Assembly: GCF_900107285.1 (NCBI RefSeq)
Contig: NZ_FNPK01000003.1
Location: 186,001 to 250,000 of the forward strand
Source: Acinetobacter kyonggiensis
GTDB taxonomy: Bacteria > Pseudomonadota > Gammaproteobacteria > Pseudomonadales > Moraxellaceae
Length of the DNA: 64,000 nucleotides
Direction of reading: 5' to 3'
The position numbers were made by a program, and so were the translations under genes. The notes under the pieces are model-generated. The model was not told the origin of the DNA and searched no databases. It saw only the letters and a list, made by a program, of their open reading frames with translations. Each line of letters begins with the position of its first letter. The stretch's first letter is position 1. This document shows positions 18,565 to 28,470 of this stretch, in pieces.

Positions 18565-19746
18565 TTAATCATCTTTATATTTCAGTAAGGTTTGATGCAC
18601 AGGATGCGTTTTTGGCATTAGTTCAATTAAACGCTCTACGGCATCAATCGCTTCTGGAAAACGAGCCACATGTTTCAGCAGGACATCGGTTTCATTGGCT
18701 TTAAAAATAGCATTACTTAAACGCGACTCTAAGCAGTCACGCCATGCACATAAAAAAGGACTTTCCGTTTTTGCTAAGAACACGCCCGTGCATAGTTTTA
18801 ACGCAGAATCGATATAGCCTGCATCTAAGGATTGTTCTGTCAGTAAAAAGTCAGCTTCTACATGGGCCAGCAAACGATAAGGCCTTGAACCCAGCATGCC
18901 ACCTAAAATATCGCGTAATTGTGACATTTCCGCCTTTAAAGTGCCCACACTGACTTTTCTTTCACCATACAAAGCCTGATGTAGGGTATCTAAACTTAGA
19001 CCTTGAGGACATAACGCTAAAATCGTTAAAATTTCAATTTGACGCGGTGTCAGCACCAAAATTTTGCCATTGAACAATATTTGTGGCACGGAAAAAGCAC
19101 GAATAAACAATTGCTGTTTTTGATGCTCCATTAAAGCGGATTGAATAATCGATGCGCAACGCTCTGCTGCAAGTAAGCCCAAACTATTATGCTTTTGCCA
19201 TAGCGTTGATAAATCAATCACGCCTAACACTTGTCTCGAATAGGGATCAATAATCGGGGCAGCATAACAGACCCAATCATGAATGGACGACATAAAATGT
19301 TCATTAGAAAATACACAGCTAGATTGCTGAGTTTTTAATGACAAAGCCAAAGCATTAGTACCCACCAACTCTTCGCGCCATTGTCCGCCTTCAATAAAAT
19401 GTACACTCTCTGCTGCACTTTGCATTTGTGGGCTTGAAGCCGTCCAAATAATGGTACTACCGATATCCCCAACAGCCAGCACCATTGAAGATTGTTCCGC
19501 AATATGCTTTAAATCTTGGGCACAATGTCGCAGTGCATGTTCCAAAGCAGTGGGATAAGTTTCTTTTTGTAAATGAACCAATGGCGCAGCTGAACGATCT
19601 TTGGGAATTTCGGCAGATGTTGAACGTTGCCAAGAACTGACAATACTTTCTCCCAACTGTTCGGCATGCAATGGAGACAGACTACTACTTTGTCTAAACT
19701 GATCAATCTTCTGTCTTTTTTGCGTTAAATTCTGTTTTGTCATCAT
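18565..19746 (-). CDS. GAF-domain transcriptional regulator with C-terminal winged helix
   Basis: 393 residues. The N-terminal half resembles the sensor part of AcoR-type activators: an SWQRS motif, then a GAF-like domain with GTNALAL and VCYAAPIIDPYSRQVLGVIDLS. The central AAA+ sigma-54 domain of AcoR is missing. Instead, residues about 235-290 look like a winged helix (ILVLTPRQIEILTILALCPQGLSLDTLHQALYG, VGTLKAEMSQLRDIL), followed by a helical tail. It is divergent from the aldehyde dehydrogenase gene and probably senses an alcohol or aldehyde to control adh and ald. Two tandem ATGs make the start uncertain by one codon. Confidence 0.85.
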   Translation of the reverse strand: MMTKQNLTQKRQKIDQFRQSSSLSPLHAEQLGESIVSSWQRSTSAEIPKDRSAAPLVHLQKETYPTALEHALRHCAQDLKHIAEQSSMVLAVGDIGSTIIWTASSPQMQSAAESVHFIEGGQWREELVGTNALALSLKTQQSSCVFSNEHFMSSIHDWVCYAAPIIDPYSRQVLGVIDLSTLWQKHNSLGLLAAERCASIIQSALMEHQKQQLFIRAFSVPQILFNGKILVLTPRQIEILTILALCPQGLSLDTLHQALYGERKVSVGTLKAEMSQLRDILGGMLGSRPYRLLAHVEADFLLTEQSLDAGYIDSALKLCTGVFLAKTESPFLCAWRDCLESRLSNAIFKANETDVLLKHVARFPEAIDAVERLIELMPKTHPVHQTLLKYKDD

Positions 19747-19835
19747 TCCTTATTCTCTCAACAATTCATGATTTACATCCACTGTAATACCTATTCTTTT
19801 ATGATCAATGAAAAAGATTGTAAACCTTCTTGTAT

Positions 19836-19852
19836 CCAACCTTTCTCCAACC
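19836..19852 (-). promoter_or_regulatory. GGTTGG-N5-GGTTGG direct repeat in the regulator/ald divergent promoter
   Basis: On the plus strand CCAACC occurs at 19836-19841 and 19847-19852, an 11-base period, within the longer tandem copy TCCAACCTT. It is about 98 bases before the aldehyde dehydrogenase start and 90 bases before the regulator start. It matches the repeat ahead of the alcohol dehydrogenase in spacing and sequence. Confidence 0.5.
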
Positions 19853-19949
19853 TTGTTCAGAGTATGCTAATCAAATAATGTGCAAAAGTACCTTATACCA
19901 AAGCTGTAGATGCAGCTTTAAACACTAAAATAAGCAAAGGAAGATACAT

Positions 19950-21461
19950 ATGCGTTACGTCGATCCTAATCAATCTGGTTCAAAAGTTCAATTTAAAGCC
20001 CAATATGAAAACTTTATTGGTGGACAATGGGTAGCACCAGTGAAAGGTGAATACTTTGACAACATCTCTCCTGTCGACGGTAAAGTATTCACTAAAATTC
20101 CACGTTCAAGTGTTGAGGATATTGAACTTGCACTTGATGCTGCACATAACGCCAAAGCACAATGGAGCAAGTCTTCTGCTACCACACGCTCTAATATGCT
20201 GTTAAAAATTGCAGACCGTTTGGAAGCCAATTTGGAGCTTTTGGCTGTTGCTGAAACTTGGGACAATGGTAAACCTGTACGTGAAACCTTAGCTGCTGAT
20301 ATTCCTTTAGCCATTGACCATTTCCGCTACTTTGCTGGCTGTATTCGTGCGCAAGAAGGCGGTATTTCAGAAATTGATGAAGATACCATTGCTTACCATT
20401 TTCATGAGCCTTTAGGTGTTGTCGGGCAAATTATCCCGTGGAACTTCCCTATTTTAATGGCGACGTGGAAACTTGCACCAGCATTGGCTGCGGGTAACTG
20501 TATTGTTTTAAAACCTGCTGAACAAACACCTGCCAGTATTCTTGTTTTGGTCGAACTCATTCAAGATTTACTCCCTGCTGGCGTGTTGAATATCGTGAAT
20601 GGTTACGGTGTTGAAGTGGGTCGCCCTCTGGCAACCAATCCGCGTATTGCTAAAATTGCATTTACTGGTTCAACAGCCGTTGGTCAGCAAATTATGCAAT
20701 ATGCGACTGAAAACATTATTCCTGTAACGCTTGAATTGGGTGGTAAATCTCCAAACATCTTCTTTGAAGATATTATGGATAAAGATGACGAATTCCTAGA
20801 CAAAGCACTCGAAGGTTTTGCAATGTTTGCCTTAAACCAAGGTGAAGTTTGTACTTGCCCTTCACGTGCACTGGTTCAAGAAAGCATTGCCGATAAATTC
20901 CTTGAAATGGCAGTTGAACGTGTAAAACGTATTAAGACTGGACACCCACTTGATACTGATACCATGATTGGTGCTCAGGCTTCTCAGGAACAACAAGAGA
21001 AAATTTTAGGTTGTATCGCAACAGGTCGCGCTGAAGGTGCTCAAGTGCTTACAGGTGGAGGTGACCGTCAAGAAGTGGGTCAAGGTTTCTATATTGAACC
21101 GACCATCTTTAAAGGCGATAACAGCATGAAAATCTTCCAAGAAGAAATTTTTGGTCCTGTACTTTCTGTGGCAACCTTCAAAGATTATGATGAAGCGATT
21201 AAAATTGCCAATGACACCATTTATGGTTTAGGGGCAGGTGTTTGGTCACGTTCTACGCATACGGCTTACCGTGCTGGTCGTGCGATCGAAGCGGGTCGTG
21301 TATGGACAAACTGCTACCACATTTACCCTGCTCATGCGGCATTTGGTGGTTATAAAAAATCAGGGATTGGTCGTGAAAATCATAAAATGATGCTCGATCA
21401 TTACCAACAAACCAAGAACTTACTGGTAAGTTATTCAACGAAGGCAATGGGTTTCTTCTAA
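19950..21461 (+). CDS. NAD+-dependent aldehyde dehydrogenase (ExaC/AldB type)
   Basis: 503 residues, typical length. [22 protein letters not shown] and VLKPAEQTP form the NAD site; [12 protein letters not shown] carries the general base Glu; [15 protein letters not shown] carries the catalytic Cys; the C terminus is normal ([11 protein letters not shown]). It oxidises acetaldehyde or related aldehydes to acids. It is paired with the alcohol dehydrogenase at 16.2 kb by context and by promoter motif. GCAAAGGAAG lies before the ATG. A strong terminator follows. Confidence 0.93.
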   Translation: MRYVDPNQSGSKVQFKAQYENFIGGQWVAPVKGEYFDNISPVDGKVFTKIPRSSVEDIELALDAAHNAKAQWSKSSATTRSNMLLKIADRLEANLELLAVAETWDNGKPVRETLAADIPLAIDHFRYFAGCIRAQEGGISEIDEDTIAYHFHEPLGVVGQIIPWNFPILMATWKLAPALAAGNCIVLKPAEQTPASILVLVELIQDLLPAGVLNIVNGYGVEVGRPLATNPRIAKIAFTGSTAVGQQIMQYATENIIPVTLELGGKSPNIFFEDIMDKDDEFLDKALEGFAMFALNQGEVCTCPSRALVQESIADKFLEMAVERVKRIKTGHPLDTDTMIGAQASQEQQEKILGCIATGRAEGAQVLTGGGDRQEVGQGFYIEPTIFKGDNSMKIFQEEIFGPVLSVATFKDYDEAIKIANDTIYGLGAGVWSRSTHTAYRAGRAIEAGRVWTNCYHIYPAHAAFGGYKKSGIGRENHKMMLDHYQQTKNLLVSYSTKAMGFF

Positions 21462-21483
21462 AACTATCTGCATAAAGCATCAA

Positions 21484-21508
21484 AAAGCGAACTTCGGTTC
21501 GCTTTTTT
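21484..21508 (+). terminator. Terminator after ald
   Basis: AAAGCGAAC-TTCG-GTTCGCTTTTTT: a stem with the stable TTCG tetraloop and a T run, about 22 bases after the stop codon. Confidence 0.93.
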
Positions 21509-21685
21509 CATTTTATGACCCTCATCCTCACAGATATGTTTATTTTGATTCTAGACCAAATGAGCGACTGTGTCTAAGCTCGAATTGGAAACTGCAAATA
21601 TTCATCAAACTATTTACATTAAAATCTTCTTTTTTCTCTTTATTCAAGTTAGATTTCTATTATTCTCAATCTTTTGAATAATCAC

Positions 21686-22396
21686 ATGACAACAACATCT
21701 CCAGACTTTCCAGACACCATTTATGCCATTCAACACCTTGCCTTTGAAGATTTAGGCGCTCTTGAAGATGTCTTTTATCAATTAGGCTATCGGGTACGTT
21801 ATTTTGAAGCTGGGGTAGATGACTTAACTCAAGCATTTGGGCATAAAGGCTTAACGATTATTCTAGGTGGGCCAATCGGGGTTTATGAGTCGGATGACTA
21901 TCCTTTCCTACAAAAGGAAATAGACTTACTTAAAGAGCGTTTAAAGCAGAATTTGCCTACAATCGGAATCTGTTTAGGTGCTCAACTCATTGCACATGCC
22001 TTAGGTGCCAAAGTCTATGCAGGACATCAAAAGGAAATTGGTTGGAGTACACTGCATCTTTCACATACAGAGAACAATTTGCTTTCTGCTTTAATAGATA
22101 CACCTGTACTGCATTGGCACGGCGACACTTTTGATTTACCTGAAAACGCAACTTTATTAGCCAGTTCTGATCTGTACCCCAATCAGGCATTTACTCTTGG
22201 CAAGCATATTCTCGCATTACAATTCCATTTAGAAGTTGCTGCGGACAGCTTAGAAAAATGGTTAATTGGTCATACCTGTGAATTGCGACATGCCAATATC
22301 GACATCACAGCGCTTCGGGCAGATAACCAACAGTATGCCTCTGCACTAGAACAAGTTTCAGGGAAAATCATTCAACAGTATCTCATGCAACTTTAA
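21686..22396 (+). CDS. Class I glutamine amidotransferase-like protein
   Basis: 236 residues from the ATG at 21686 (a TTG four codons upstream is the alternative). GGPIGVYESDDYPFL is followed by IGICLGAQLIA with the nucleophile Cys, and LQFHLEV with the catalytic His-Glu pair, so a full GATase triad is present. This GMP-synthase-like stand-alone family is often annotated as glutamine amidotransferase; the real acceptor is unknown. It may be transcribed with the LysE-type exporter 70 bases downstream. Confidence 0.85.
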   Translation: MTTTSPDFPDTIYAIQHLAFEDLGALEDVFYQLGYRVRYFEAGVDDLTQAFGHKGLTIILGGPIGVYESDDYPFLQKEIDLLKERLKQNLPTIGICLGAQLIAHALGAKVYAGHQKEIGWSTLHLSHTENNLLSALIDTPVLHWHGDTFDLPENATLLASSDLYPNQAFTLGKHILALQFHLEVAADSLEKWLIGHTCELRHANIDITALRADNQQYASALEQVSGKIIQQYLMQL

Positions 22397-22465
22397 GCAA
22401 AATAAACTGTACAATTCCTGTGTTCATCTTTATAAAAGTGTCATCTCCCACGATAAGACCATACG

Positions 22466-23086
22466 ATGACACTTTTCCTTGGTATTGCCCTTATTCATTT
22501 CTTTGCCCTGCTAAGTCCGGGGCCAGATTTTTTCTTTGTCAGTCAAAGTGCCATTCGTCAATCCAGATCACATGCGATGTTTGCAGCCTTAGGTATCTCC
22601 TTAAGCATTTTAGTATGGGCTATTTGTGCCATCAGTGGCTTACACTTCCTGTTCCAAAAAATTGCATGGTTACAGCAAGCACTGGTGATTTTAGGTGGAC
22701 TCTACCTGTTCTATCTGGGAATACAATTATTTAAATCAGCCTTCAATAAACAAGCATCGGTACAACAACTTTCAACCGCTATACCAAAATCCAAGATCAC
22801 TTTATTGTTACAGGGCTTTTTCACCAATATGGCGAATCCTAAAGCATTGGTCTATTTTAGTAGTGTTTTTTCCTTGGCCATTAATGCAGACATGCCTTTA
22901 ACCACACAAAGCTCATTACTCGCCTTAATCTGGCTTGAAAGCTTAATTTGGTTTGCCTTAGTCGCTTATTTATTTTCATGGCATAAAATGAATGCTGCCT
23001 ACCAACGCTTAAGTAAATGGATTGACGGACTCACTGGCGGAATTTTTATTAGCTTTGGCTGTTATCTCATTTTAAATCGTGATTAA
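22466..23086 (+). CDS. LysE/RhtB-family amino acid exporter
   Basis: 206 residues with about six membrane segments. The family signature LLSPGPDFFFVSQSAIRQSRSHAM is at residues 15-38, and NMANPKALVYFSSVFSLAI is the conserved central loop. It probably exports an amino acid such as threonine, homoserine or lysine; the substrate cannot be read from sequence. It is related to but distinct from the second LysE-family gene at 30.4 kb. Confidence 0.9.
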   Translation: MTLFLGIALIHFFALLSPGPDFFFVSQSAIRQSRSHAMFAALGISLSILVWAICAISGLHFLFQKIAWLQQALVILGGLYLFYLGIQLFKSAFNKQASVQQLSTAIPKSKITLLLQGFFTNMANPKALVYFSSVFSLAINADMPLTTQSSLLALIWLESLIWFALVAYLFSWHKMNAAYQRLSKWIDGLTGGIFISFGCYLILNRD

Positions 23087-23108
23087 AATATTCATCTTCT
23101 TAAAAAAA

Positions 23109-23151
23109 GCACCCTTCAAATAAGACTAAAAATGTCCAATTTAAAGGGTGC
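23109..23151 (+). terminator. Terminator after the LysE-family gene
   Basis: GCACCCTT pairs with AAGGGTGC across a 27-base loop, extended by an AAAT/ATTT pairing with one mismatch. It lies between convergent genes. Confidence 0.6.
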
Positions 23152-23198
23152 CATTCAACTTAATCAGCTTAAATTAAAGCTGATATCATTTTAAACTT

Positions 23199-23402
23199 TT
23201 ATTCATGTACAGAAACGCCCAATTCCTGATCTTTAGCCAAAAACACCGATATTAAAATAGGCACGGCAAGAATAATAGGAAAGGTGAAGATCCATAATAC
23301 AACGGTTGTTTCCCCTGAAAATAAAAAATGAATAACAAGTGCAGCTAATACTAAAACAAAGGCAAGAACACTAACGAATCTAATTACAAAATTTTGAGGC
23401 AT
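23199..23402 (-). CDS. Small hypothetical two-pass membrane protein
   Basis: 67 residues from the ATG at 23402; a GTG four codons upstream (MSKK) is possible. Two hydrophobic segments, about VLAFVLVLAALVIHFLF and VVLWIFTFPIILAVPILISVFL, are joined by a short loop and followed by an acidic tail (AKDQELGVSVHE). No known family is recognised. It is on the opposite strand to the LysE gene and is preceded by a long non-coding stretch. Confidence 0.6.
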   Translation of the reverse strand: MPQNFVIRFVSVLAFVLVLAALVIHFLFSGETTVVLWIFTFPIILAVPILISVFLAKDQELGVSVHE

Positions 23403-23414
23403 TTTTTTGCTCAC

Positions 23415-23940
23415 ATAGGATTCTAACAGTGCCTTTAAGTATATACCTTATGCTTAATTTTTGTTATATGGTAAGACCAAGTAGCTCACTTTTAAATAAA
23501 AAATAATTTTATGATAAGTTATTGAAAAATATAAAATATACTAAATATTTAATTTAAGTTTTCTGACATTTTCTTTGCTACATCACCTGATTTTAAATAC
23601 CGACCTTTTTCTTGATGATATTTTTGCATAACATGCTAAATGAACAATTTGGTTTAATTTCTTTTCTCTTGAGCATGAACAGTGCTTCAGTCTAATCATG
23701 TTAATCCAGCTGATTATTCACACTCTTTTGATATGCTACGAGGAGTTAAGTATCTTTGCTGAGAATAAATGACGGTAGTGCGTCATAATGAATAGGTTTG
23801 GGAAGCTTTATAGCTTGATGCAGATTTGGTGTAAATGTGGTGTAGATTTTTTCTGATTCTAGTGAAAATTAAAAACAACGTACTATCCCTGATAAAACCA
23901 CTTGCAGCAAAATTACTGCAAGTGGTTGTGTAATCCTTAT
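23415..23940. other. Intergenic region with a possible gene remnant
   Basis: About 525 bases. On the minus strand at 23550-23630 an open stretch of 26 codons (MQKYHQEKGRYLKSGDVAKK and six more) looks protein-like but is closed by a stop three codons upstream and has no ribosome binding site; it may be the end of a decayed gene. Otherwise only the yceI terminator is seen. Confidence 0.4.
23893..23926 (-). terminator. Terminator after yceI
   Basis: Eleven-pair stem ACCACTTGCAG/CTGCAAGTGGT (23897-23926) with a TTTTAT tail in the minus-strand transcript, 14 bases after the yceI stop. Confidence 0.9.
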
Positions 23941-24519
23941 TTATTTTTTAACTGACGCTTCAGTGGTGATATTTACCGTAATTTTATCACCGACATTCGG
24001 TACATATGCGCCTACACCAAATGCAGAACGATCAAATGATGTTGTTGCATTGAAACCAATAGACTCAACTTTGGTCATTGGATGTACGCCTTGCTTATTC
24101 AATACAGCATCCAGCACAACAGGCTTAGTCACATCTTTCACTGTCAGGTTACCAGTAATTTTGTATTTGTTCTTGCCTACAGCCTGAACGTTGGTGCTTT
24201 TAAAAGTGATGTTTGGATATTTTGCAGCATCAAAGAAATCTGCTTTCTGCAAATGCTCATCCAATGCTTTTACATTCGTATTTAAACTCGATAAAGGAAT
24301 AGTCACATTAACAGATGAATTTGCAGGTTTTGCATTATCGACGTTAATTGTACCTTGAATGTCGCTAAAGTTTGCAGATGGTGTAGAAAAGCCAAAATGA
24401 TTCCAAGAAAATACAGTTGCTGTATGGGTTGGATCAATTTGATATGCAACTGGTTTTGCCAACGACAAAGTTGCAACGGATGCTACAGCCAAACCTAAAG
24501 TTATTGCTTTAAAATTCAT
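23941..24519 (-). CDS. YceI-family periplasmic lipid-binding protein
   Basis: 192 residues with a signal peptide (MNFKAITLGLAVASVATLSLA). The mature part starts with the YceI hallmark YQIDPTHTATVFSWNHFGFS and contains LDEHLQKADFFDAAKYPNITFKS and SFDRSAFGVGAYVPNVGDKITV. YceI proteins are lipocalin-like barrels that bind isoprenoids in the periplasm and are often induced by stress. It is monocistronic with its own terminator. Confidence 0.92.
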   Translation of the reverse strand: MNFKAITLGLAVASVATLSLAKPVAYQIDPTHTATVFSWNHFGFSTPSANFSDIQGTINVDNAKPANSSVNVTIPLSSLNTNVKALDEHLQKADFFDAAKYPNITFKSTNVQAVGKNKYKITGNLTVKDVTKPVVLDAVLNKQGVHPMTKVESIGFNATTSFDRSAFGVGAYVPNVGDKITVNITTEASVKK

Positions 24520-24832
24520 GTGTTTTTATCTCGCTTCAGAATGATTGTTAGTGTATACGTTTCCCATCTTAATTCACTGATATAGATAAAACGATATGTT
24601 GCAAGAATAGAACAATCTCTTTATTTAGCTTAAAGATTTAAAATAAAATACTAATAAGCTATTGATAATATTAAAAAATATTTTATTACTTGTGTTCTAA
24701 CGGACATAGCAGCCTTATTTTCAATCTTTTATTCAGCCTTTAAAAATGATGGAATACAAAAAACAAACAGTCTTAACACGATATAAAGGATTGTATAACA
24801 ATATCTCTTTCAAAAAAGAAGCTGTAATTCTA

Positions 24833-25240
24833 ATGATCCATAGTGCACAAGCTCAAAGTACAACCACACCCTATCGCGTTACACTCACAGATCCATCAGG
24901 TCATCTCTGGTATGTCGATGAACCAACAGAAAAAGGTGGACAAGATAGCGCACCAAACCCCATACAACTTTTACTTTCGGCTTTAGGCGCTTGCACAACA
25001 GTCACGTTACAAATGTATGCAGATCACAAAAATATTAAACTCGAACATGTACAGGTCGATTTGGCTTTAAATCCAAATGCAGAACAAGAAGCAGGCCAAA
25101 ACAATATTGTGCGTAAAATTACCCTAAAAGGCGATTTCACTGAAGACCAACATAAACGATTATTGAAAGTCGCTGAAAATTGCCCTGTCCACAAATTATT
25201 GACTTCAAATATTCAGATTCAGACTGAATTAACAACTTAG
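24833..25240 (+). CDS. OsmC-family peroxiredoxin-like protein
   Basis: 135 residues from the ATG at 24833; an upstream extension of 29 residues is not family-like. PNPIQLLLSALGACTTVTLQMYA holds the first redox Cys and AENCPVHKLL the second, so the thiol peroxidase pair is intact. Such proteins reduce organic hydroperoxides or detoxify reactive small molecules. The ribosome binding site is weak. It is close in form to the YhfA/OsmC group. A terminator follows. Confidence 0.88.
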   Translation: MIHSAQAQSTTTPYRVTLTDPSGHLWYVDEPTEKGGQDSAPNPIQLLLSALGACTTVTLQMYADHKNIKLEHVQVDLALNPNAEQEAGQNNIVRKITLKGDFTEDQHKRLLKVAENCPVHKLLTSNIQIQTELTT

Positions 25241-25262
25241 CAAATGCACTGTCTGAAATAAT

Positions 25263-25286
25263 AAAAGCCCCAAAAGGGGCTTTTTT
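25263..25286 (+). terminator. Terminator after the OsmC-family gene
   Basis: AAAAGCCCC-AAAA-GGGGCTTTTTT, a compact stem with a T run between convergent genes. Confidence 0.9.
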
Positions 25287-25302
25287 AAAGATGCTTAATC
25301 TT

Positions 25303-25518
25303 TTATAACTTCTCAACCAACACACGATCAACCTGCTTAAGACCCGTATGTTTTTCATGGTTTTGTCGACGAACTTTAATGACTTTCTCTTCATCCAAGT
25401 CTTTCAACATCAACACGACTGCCATCATAGATTCAAGTGGAATGTCTTGACCAATCCACTTCTGCTCGCCAGCGTCCATTAGGGTAATTTCGTCATTAAT
25501 CTGGTTATAAAGGCTCAT
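25303..25518 (-). CDS. Small conserved hypothetical protein
   Basis: 71 residues from the ATG at 25518, chosen because GTGAGG lies just upstream; a longer frame adds 12 residues. The sequence is acidic in the middle and basic at the end (MSLYNQINDEITLMDAGEQKW, ESMMAVVLMLKDLDEEKVIKV), with no signal peptide or membrane segment. I do not recognise a family. It lies between the OsmC and transketolase genes with its own upstream region. Confidence 0.65.
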   Translation of the reverse strand: MSLYNQINDEITLMDAGEQKWIGQDIPLESMMAVVLMLKDLDEEKVIKVRRQNHEKHTGLKQVDRVLVEKL

Positions 25519-25635
25519 ATTTTCCTCACTTATGCTGAATAAATGCCATCTCAAAATGAATACTCAATGAATGGCATCACTATATACTTATTGGTACAAA
25601 CTACTAGAACAATATCGTTAAAAATTCATCTCAAT

Positions 25636-25661
25636 AAAAACGCTCCAATTGGAGCGTTTTT
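25636..25661 (-). terminator. Terminator after tkt
   Basis: AAAAACGCTCC-AATT-GGAGCGTTTTT is symmetrical and ends the transketolase transcript; it could also insulate the small gene downstream. Confidence 0.9.
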
Positions 25662-25682
25662 AACAAGCTAATTTTTTTTCAA

Positions 25683-27671
25683 TTAAGCTGTGATTTCTTT
25701 TACCGCTGCAACAACCGCATCAGTGGTGATACCAAAGTGTTGATACAAGTCTTTTGCAGGTGCAGATTCGCCATATGTGGTCATACCAATTACACGACCA
25801 TCAAGACCGACAAATTTCCACCAGTAATCGACATGCGCAGCTTCAACAGCAACACGTGCACGGATGTTGGCAGGGAGAACCGCTTCACGGTAAGCTGCAT
25901 CTTGTTTAACAAATTCTTCAGCACATGGCATAGATACCACACGCACACCTTCAAGCTGTGCATAGGCTTCCATCGCCAATGAAACTTCAGAACCCGTTGC
26001 AATGATGATTGCTTTTAATTCGCCTTTTTCTTTAGCCAATACATAACCACCTTTCGCAACATCAGCAATTTGAGCATCAGTACGTGCTTGGAATGGTAAA
26101 TTTTGACGAGAGAAAATAAGTGCTGTTGGCCCTTCTGAACGTACAAGTGCAGATTTCCAAGAAATTGCAGCTTCAACGGTGTCACATGGACGCCATGTAT
26201 TTAAGTTTGGCGTACCACGTAAAGAAGCAATTTGTTCTACAGGTTGATGCGTCGGACCATCTTCACCTAGACCAATTGAGTCATGAGTATATACATGAAT
26301 CACACGTTGCTTCATCAATGCAGACATACGTACTGCATTACGTGCATATTCCATAAACATCAGGAATGTTGCTACATAAGGAATAAAACCACCGTGCAGT
26401 GCAACACCGTTGGCAATGGCAGTCATACCAAATTCACGAACACCGTAATGCACGTAGTTACCCGCAGGATTGTCCTGAACGCCGACACAACCTTTCCAAA
26501 GGGTCAGGTTAGAACCAGCCAAGTCAGCAGAACCACCTAAAATTTCAGGAAGTAATGGACCAAAAGCTTGAAGTGCATTTTGACTGGCTTTACGTGTTGC
26601 AATGGTTTCAGCTTTTGCATTCACTTCAGCAATATAAGCATCGGCTTGAGCCACGAAATCAGCAGGTAAATCACCACTTACACGGCGTTTCAGTTCAGCA
26701 GCTTCTGTTGGATATTTTGCAGCATAAGCAGCAAAAGTTTCATTCCAAGCAGCTTCAGATTTCGCACCTTTGTCTTTCGCATCCCATGCTGCATAAATAT
26801 CAGCAGGAATAACAAATGCTTCTTCAGTCCAGCCTAAAGCTTGACGCGTTAATGCAATTTCGTCATTCCCTAAAGGCGCACCGTGGCAATCTTCTTTACC
26901 TTGTTTATTTGGTGAACCTAAACCAATAATCGTTTTACAGATGATCAGTGTTGGTTTGCCAGTTTCAGCTTTTGCTTCCAAAGTTGCAGCACGTAATGCA
27001 TCAGCATCATGACCATCAACTTTAAGTACTTGCCAACCGTAAGCCAAGAAGCGTTGTTCTGTATCGTCAGAGAACCAACCTTCTACTTCGCCATCAATTG
27101 AAATGCCGTTGTCATCATAGTAAGCAACAAGTTTGCCTAGACCTAAAGTCCCTGCTAATGAACATGCTTCATGAGAAACACCTTCCATTAAACAACCATC
27201 ACCCAAGAAACAGTAAGTGAAGTGGTCTACAACAGATAAGTCATCTTTGTTGAATTGAGCGGCTAATGTTTTCTCAGCCAGCGCAAAACCGACTGCATTG
27301 GCAATACCCTGACCTAAAGGACCAGTTGTGGTTTCAATACCTGGTGCATAACCTAATTCTGGGTGACCCGGAGTTTTTGAATGCAACTGACGGAATTGTT
27401 GTAAGTCTGCAATTGAAAGGTCATAACCCGTTAAATGCAACAATGCGTATTGAAGCATTGAGCCATGACCATTAGACAATACAAAACGGTCGCGGTTCGG
27501 CCATTGTGGGTTGGTTGGGTTGTGATTTAAAAATTCACGCCATACGACATCAGCGATATCTGCCATCCCCATTGGAGCACCTGGATGTCCTGAATTTGCT
27601 TTTTGCACAGCATCCATTGCCAATACACGAATTGCATTTGCAATACGGCGTTCGTTAAGCGGGGTTGTCAT
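25683..27671 (-). CDS. tkt: Transketolase
   Basis: 662 residues, full length. [20 protein letters not shown] at the N terminus, [20 protein letters not shown] (thiamine diphosphate and Mg2+ site), then the pyrimidine-domain motif [18 protein letters not shown] and [22 protein letters not shown] with substrate-binding His residues. It transfers two-carbon units in the pentose phosphate pathway. It is monocistronic with a terminator at the 3' end. The whole frame is intact and codon use is like its neighbours. Confidence 0.97.
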   Translation of the reverse strand: MTTPLNERRIANAIRVLAMDAVQKANSGHPGAPMGMADIADVVWREFLNHNPTNPQWPNRDRFVLSNGHGSMLQYALLHLTGYDLSIADLQQFRQLHSKTPGHPELGYAPGIETTTGPLGQGIANAVGFALAEKTLAAQFNKDDLSVVDHFTYCFLGDGCLMEGVSHEACSLAGTLGLGKLVAYYDDNGISIDGEVEGWFSDDTEQRFLAYGWQVLKVDGHDADALRAATLEAKAETGKPTLIICKTIIGLGSPNKQGKEDCHGAPLGNDEIALTRQALGWTEEAFVIPADIYAAWDAKDKGAKSEAAWNETFAAYAAKYPTEAAELKRRVSGDLPADFVAQADAYIAEVNAKAETIATRKASQNALQAFGPLLPEILGGSADLAGSNLTLWKGCVGVQDNPAGNYVHYGVREFGMTAIANGVALHGGFIPYVATFLMFMEYARNAVRMSALMKQRVIHVYTHDSIGLGEDGPTHQPVEQIASLRGTPNLNTWRPCDTVEAAISWKSALVRSEGPTALIFSRQNLPFQARTDAQIADVAKGGYVLAKEKGELKAIIIATGSEVSLAMEAYAQLEGVRVVSMPCAEEFVKQDAAYREAVLPANIRARVAVEAAHVDYWWKFVGLDGRVIGMTTYGESAPAKDLYQHFGITTDAVVAAVKEITA

Positions 27672-28470
27672 AGGTCAGAGTCCAACTAAATCGTTTAAAA
27701 AAGATGATGAATAGGAAAATTCAAAGCTGTGCGTATTGTCTTAAAAAAACAGCAAGGGGTAAAGCCTAATAGCCAACATTTCAACATTTATTCGTGGCTG
27801 TTGCTATTTTAATATAGGAATAGCTTATTTACACATCAGTTTTGCTGATTAAACGATAAAAAATAGCCAGTATTCATCCTATTCAAAATGAATGGATGAC
27901 ATCTTCAATAGATGACGCTCCCTTTAATGCAGTTCAATGAAACTTAAATATGTCGTAGAAAAATCAACCAGACCTGTCTGTTTAAAATATTTTTACACCC
28001 TTTTGCTTATATTATTTACTTGATCAGCATAATAAAAAACCAAACGTGAATAAAATTCACTTTTATAAAAAATAAATGAAATATTCAAATTTAAAATACT
28101 TCACTAGATCTAATTTTGTCCATGACATTTATTTAACCCCATTCTTTTAAATTCTATCTTTAATTTTTTATTTTACTAAGTACATGATATTAATACCTAT
28201 TAATTAAAATTCATTTTATTTTTAAGCCCCCCCCGCATCAAGAATAAATTATTTTTAATCAGTTCAGCGATGCAACATTTCAATTTTTTTAACTGTACAA
28301 CGTTACCTTTAGCTGCTCATTTTGCTTGCTTATCAGTTTTATAGATGCATATATCAATTAAAAAGTCGTGAAATTGAAATAATTTCAGTCATTTTTGTCG
28401 TATGGAACTGGTCCAAAAGTCTAACTCGATGTAACATATTGCGTCTTTTGAATTAACTGTGATAGGACTT
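27672..28470. other. Long divergent intergenic region between tkt and metK
   Basis: About 800 bases, very AT-rich. It must hold the promoters of both genes. A run of eight C at 28227-28234 is unusual for this base composition. The short palindrome TGAAATAATTTCA (28375-28387) lies about 85 bases before metK. I looked for a SAM riboswitch and saw no convincing one. No coding region is evident. Confidence 0.5.

Noticed and set aside
23550..23640. 26-codon minus-strand frame
   Set aside because: Protein-like composition but no ribosome site and an upstream stop after two codons; too short to call.
28200..28470. SAM riboswitch before metK
   Set aside because: No SAM-I, SAM-II or SAM-III-like core could be recognised by eye, and metK in gammaproteobacteria rarely has one.
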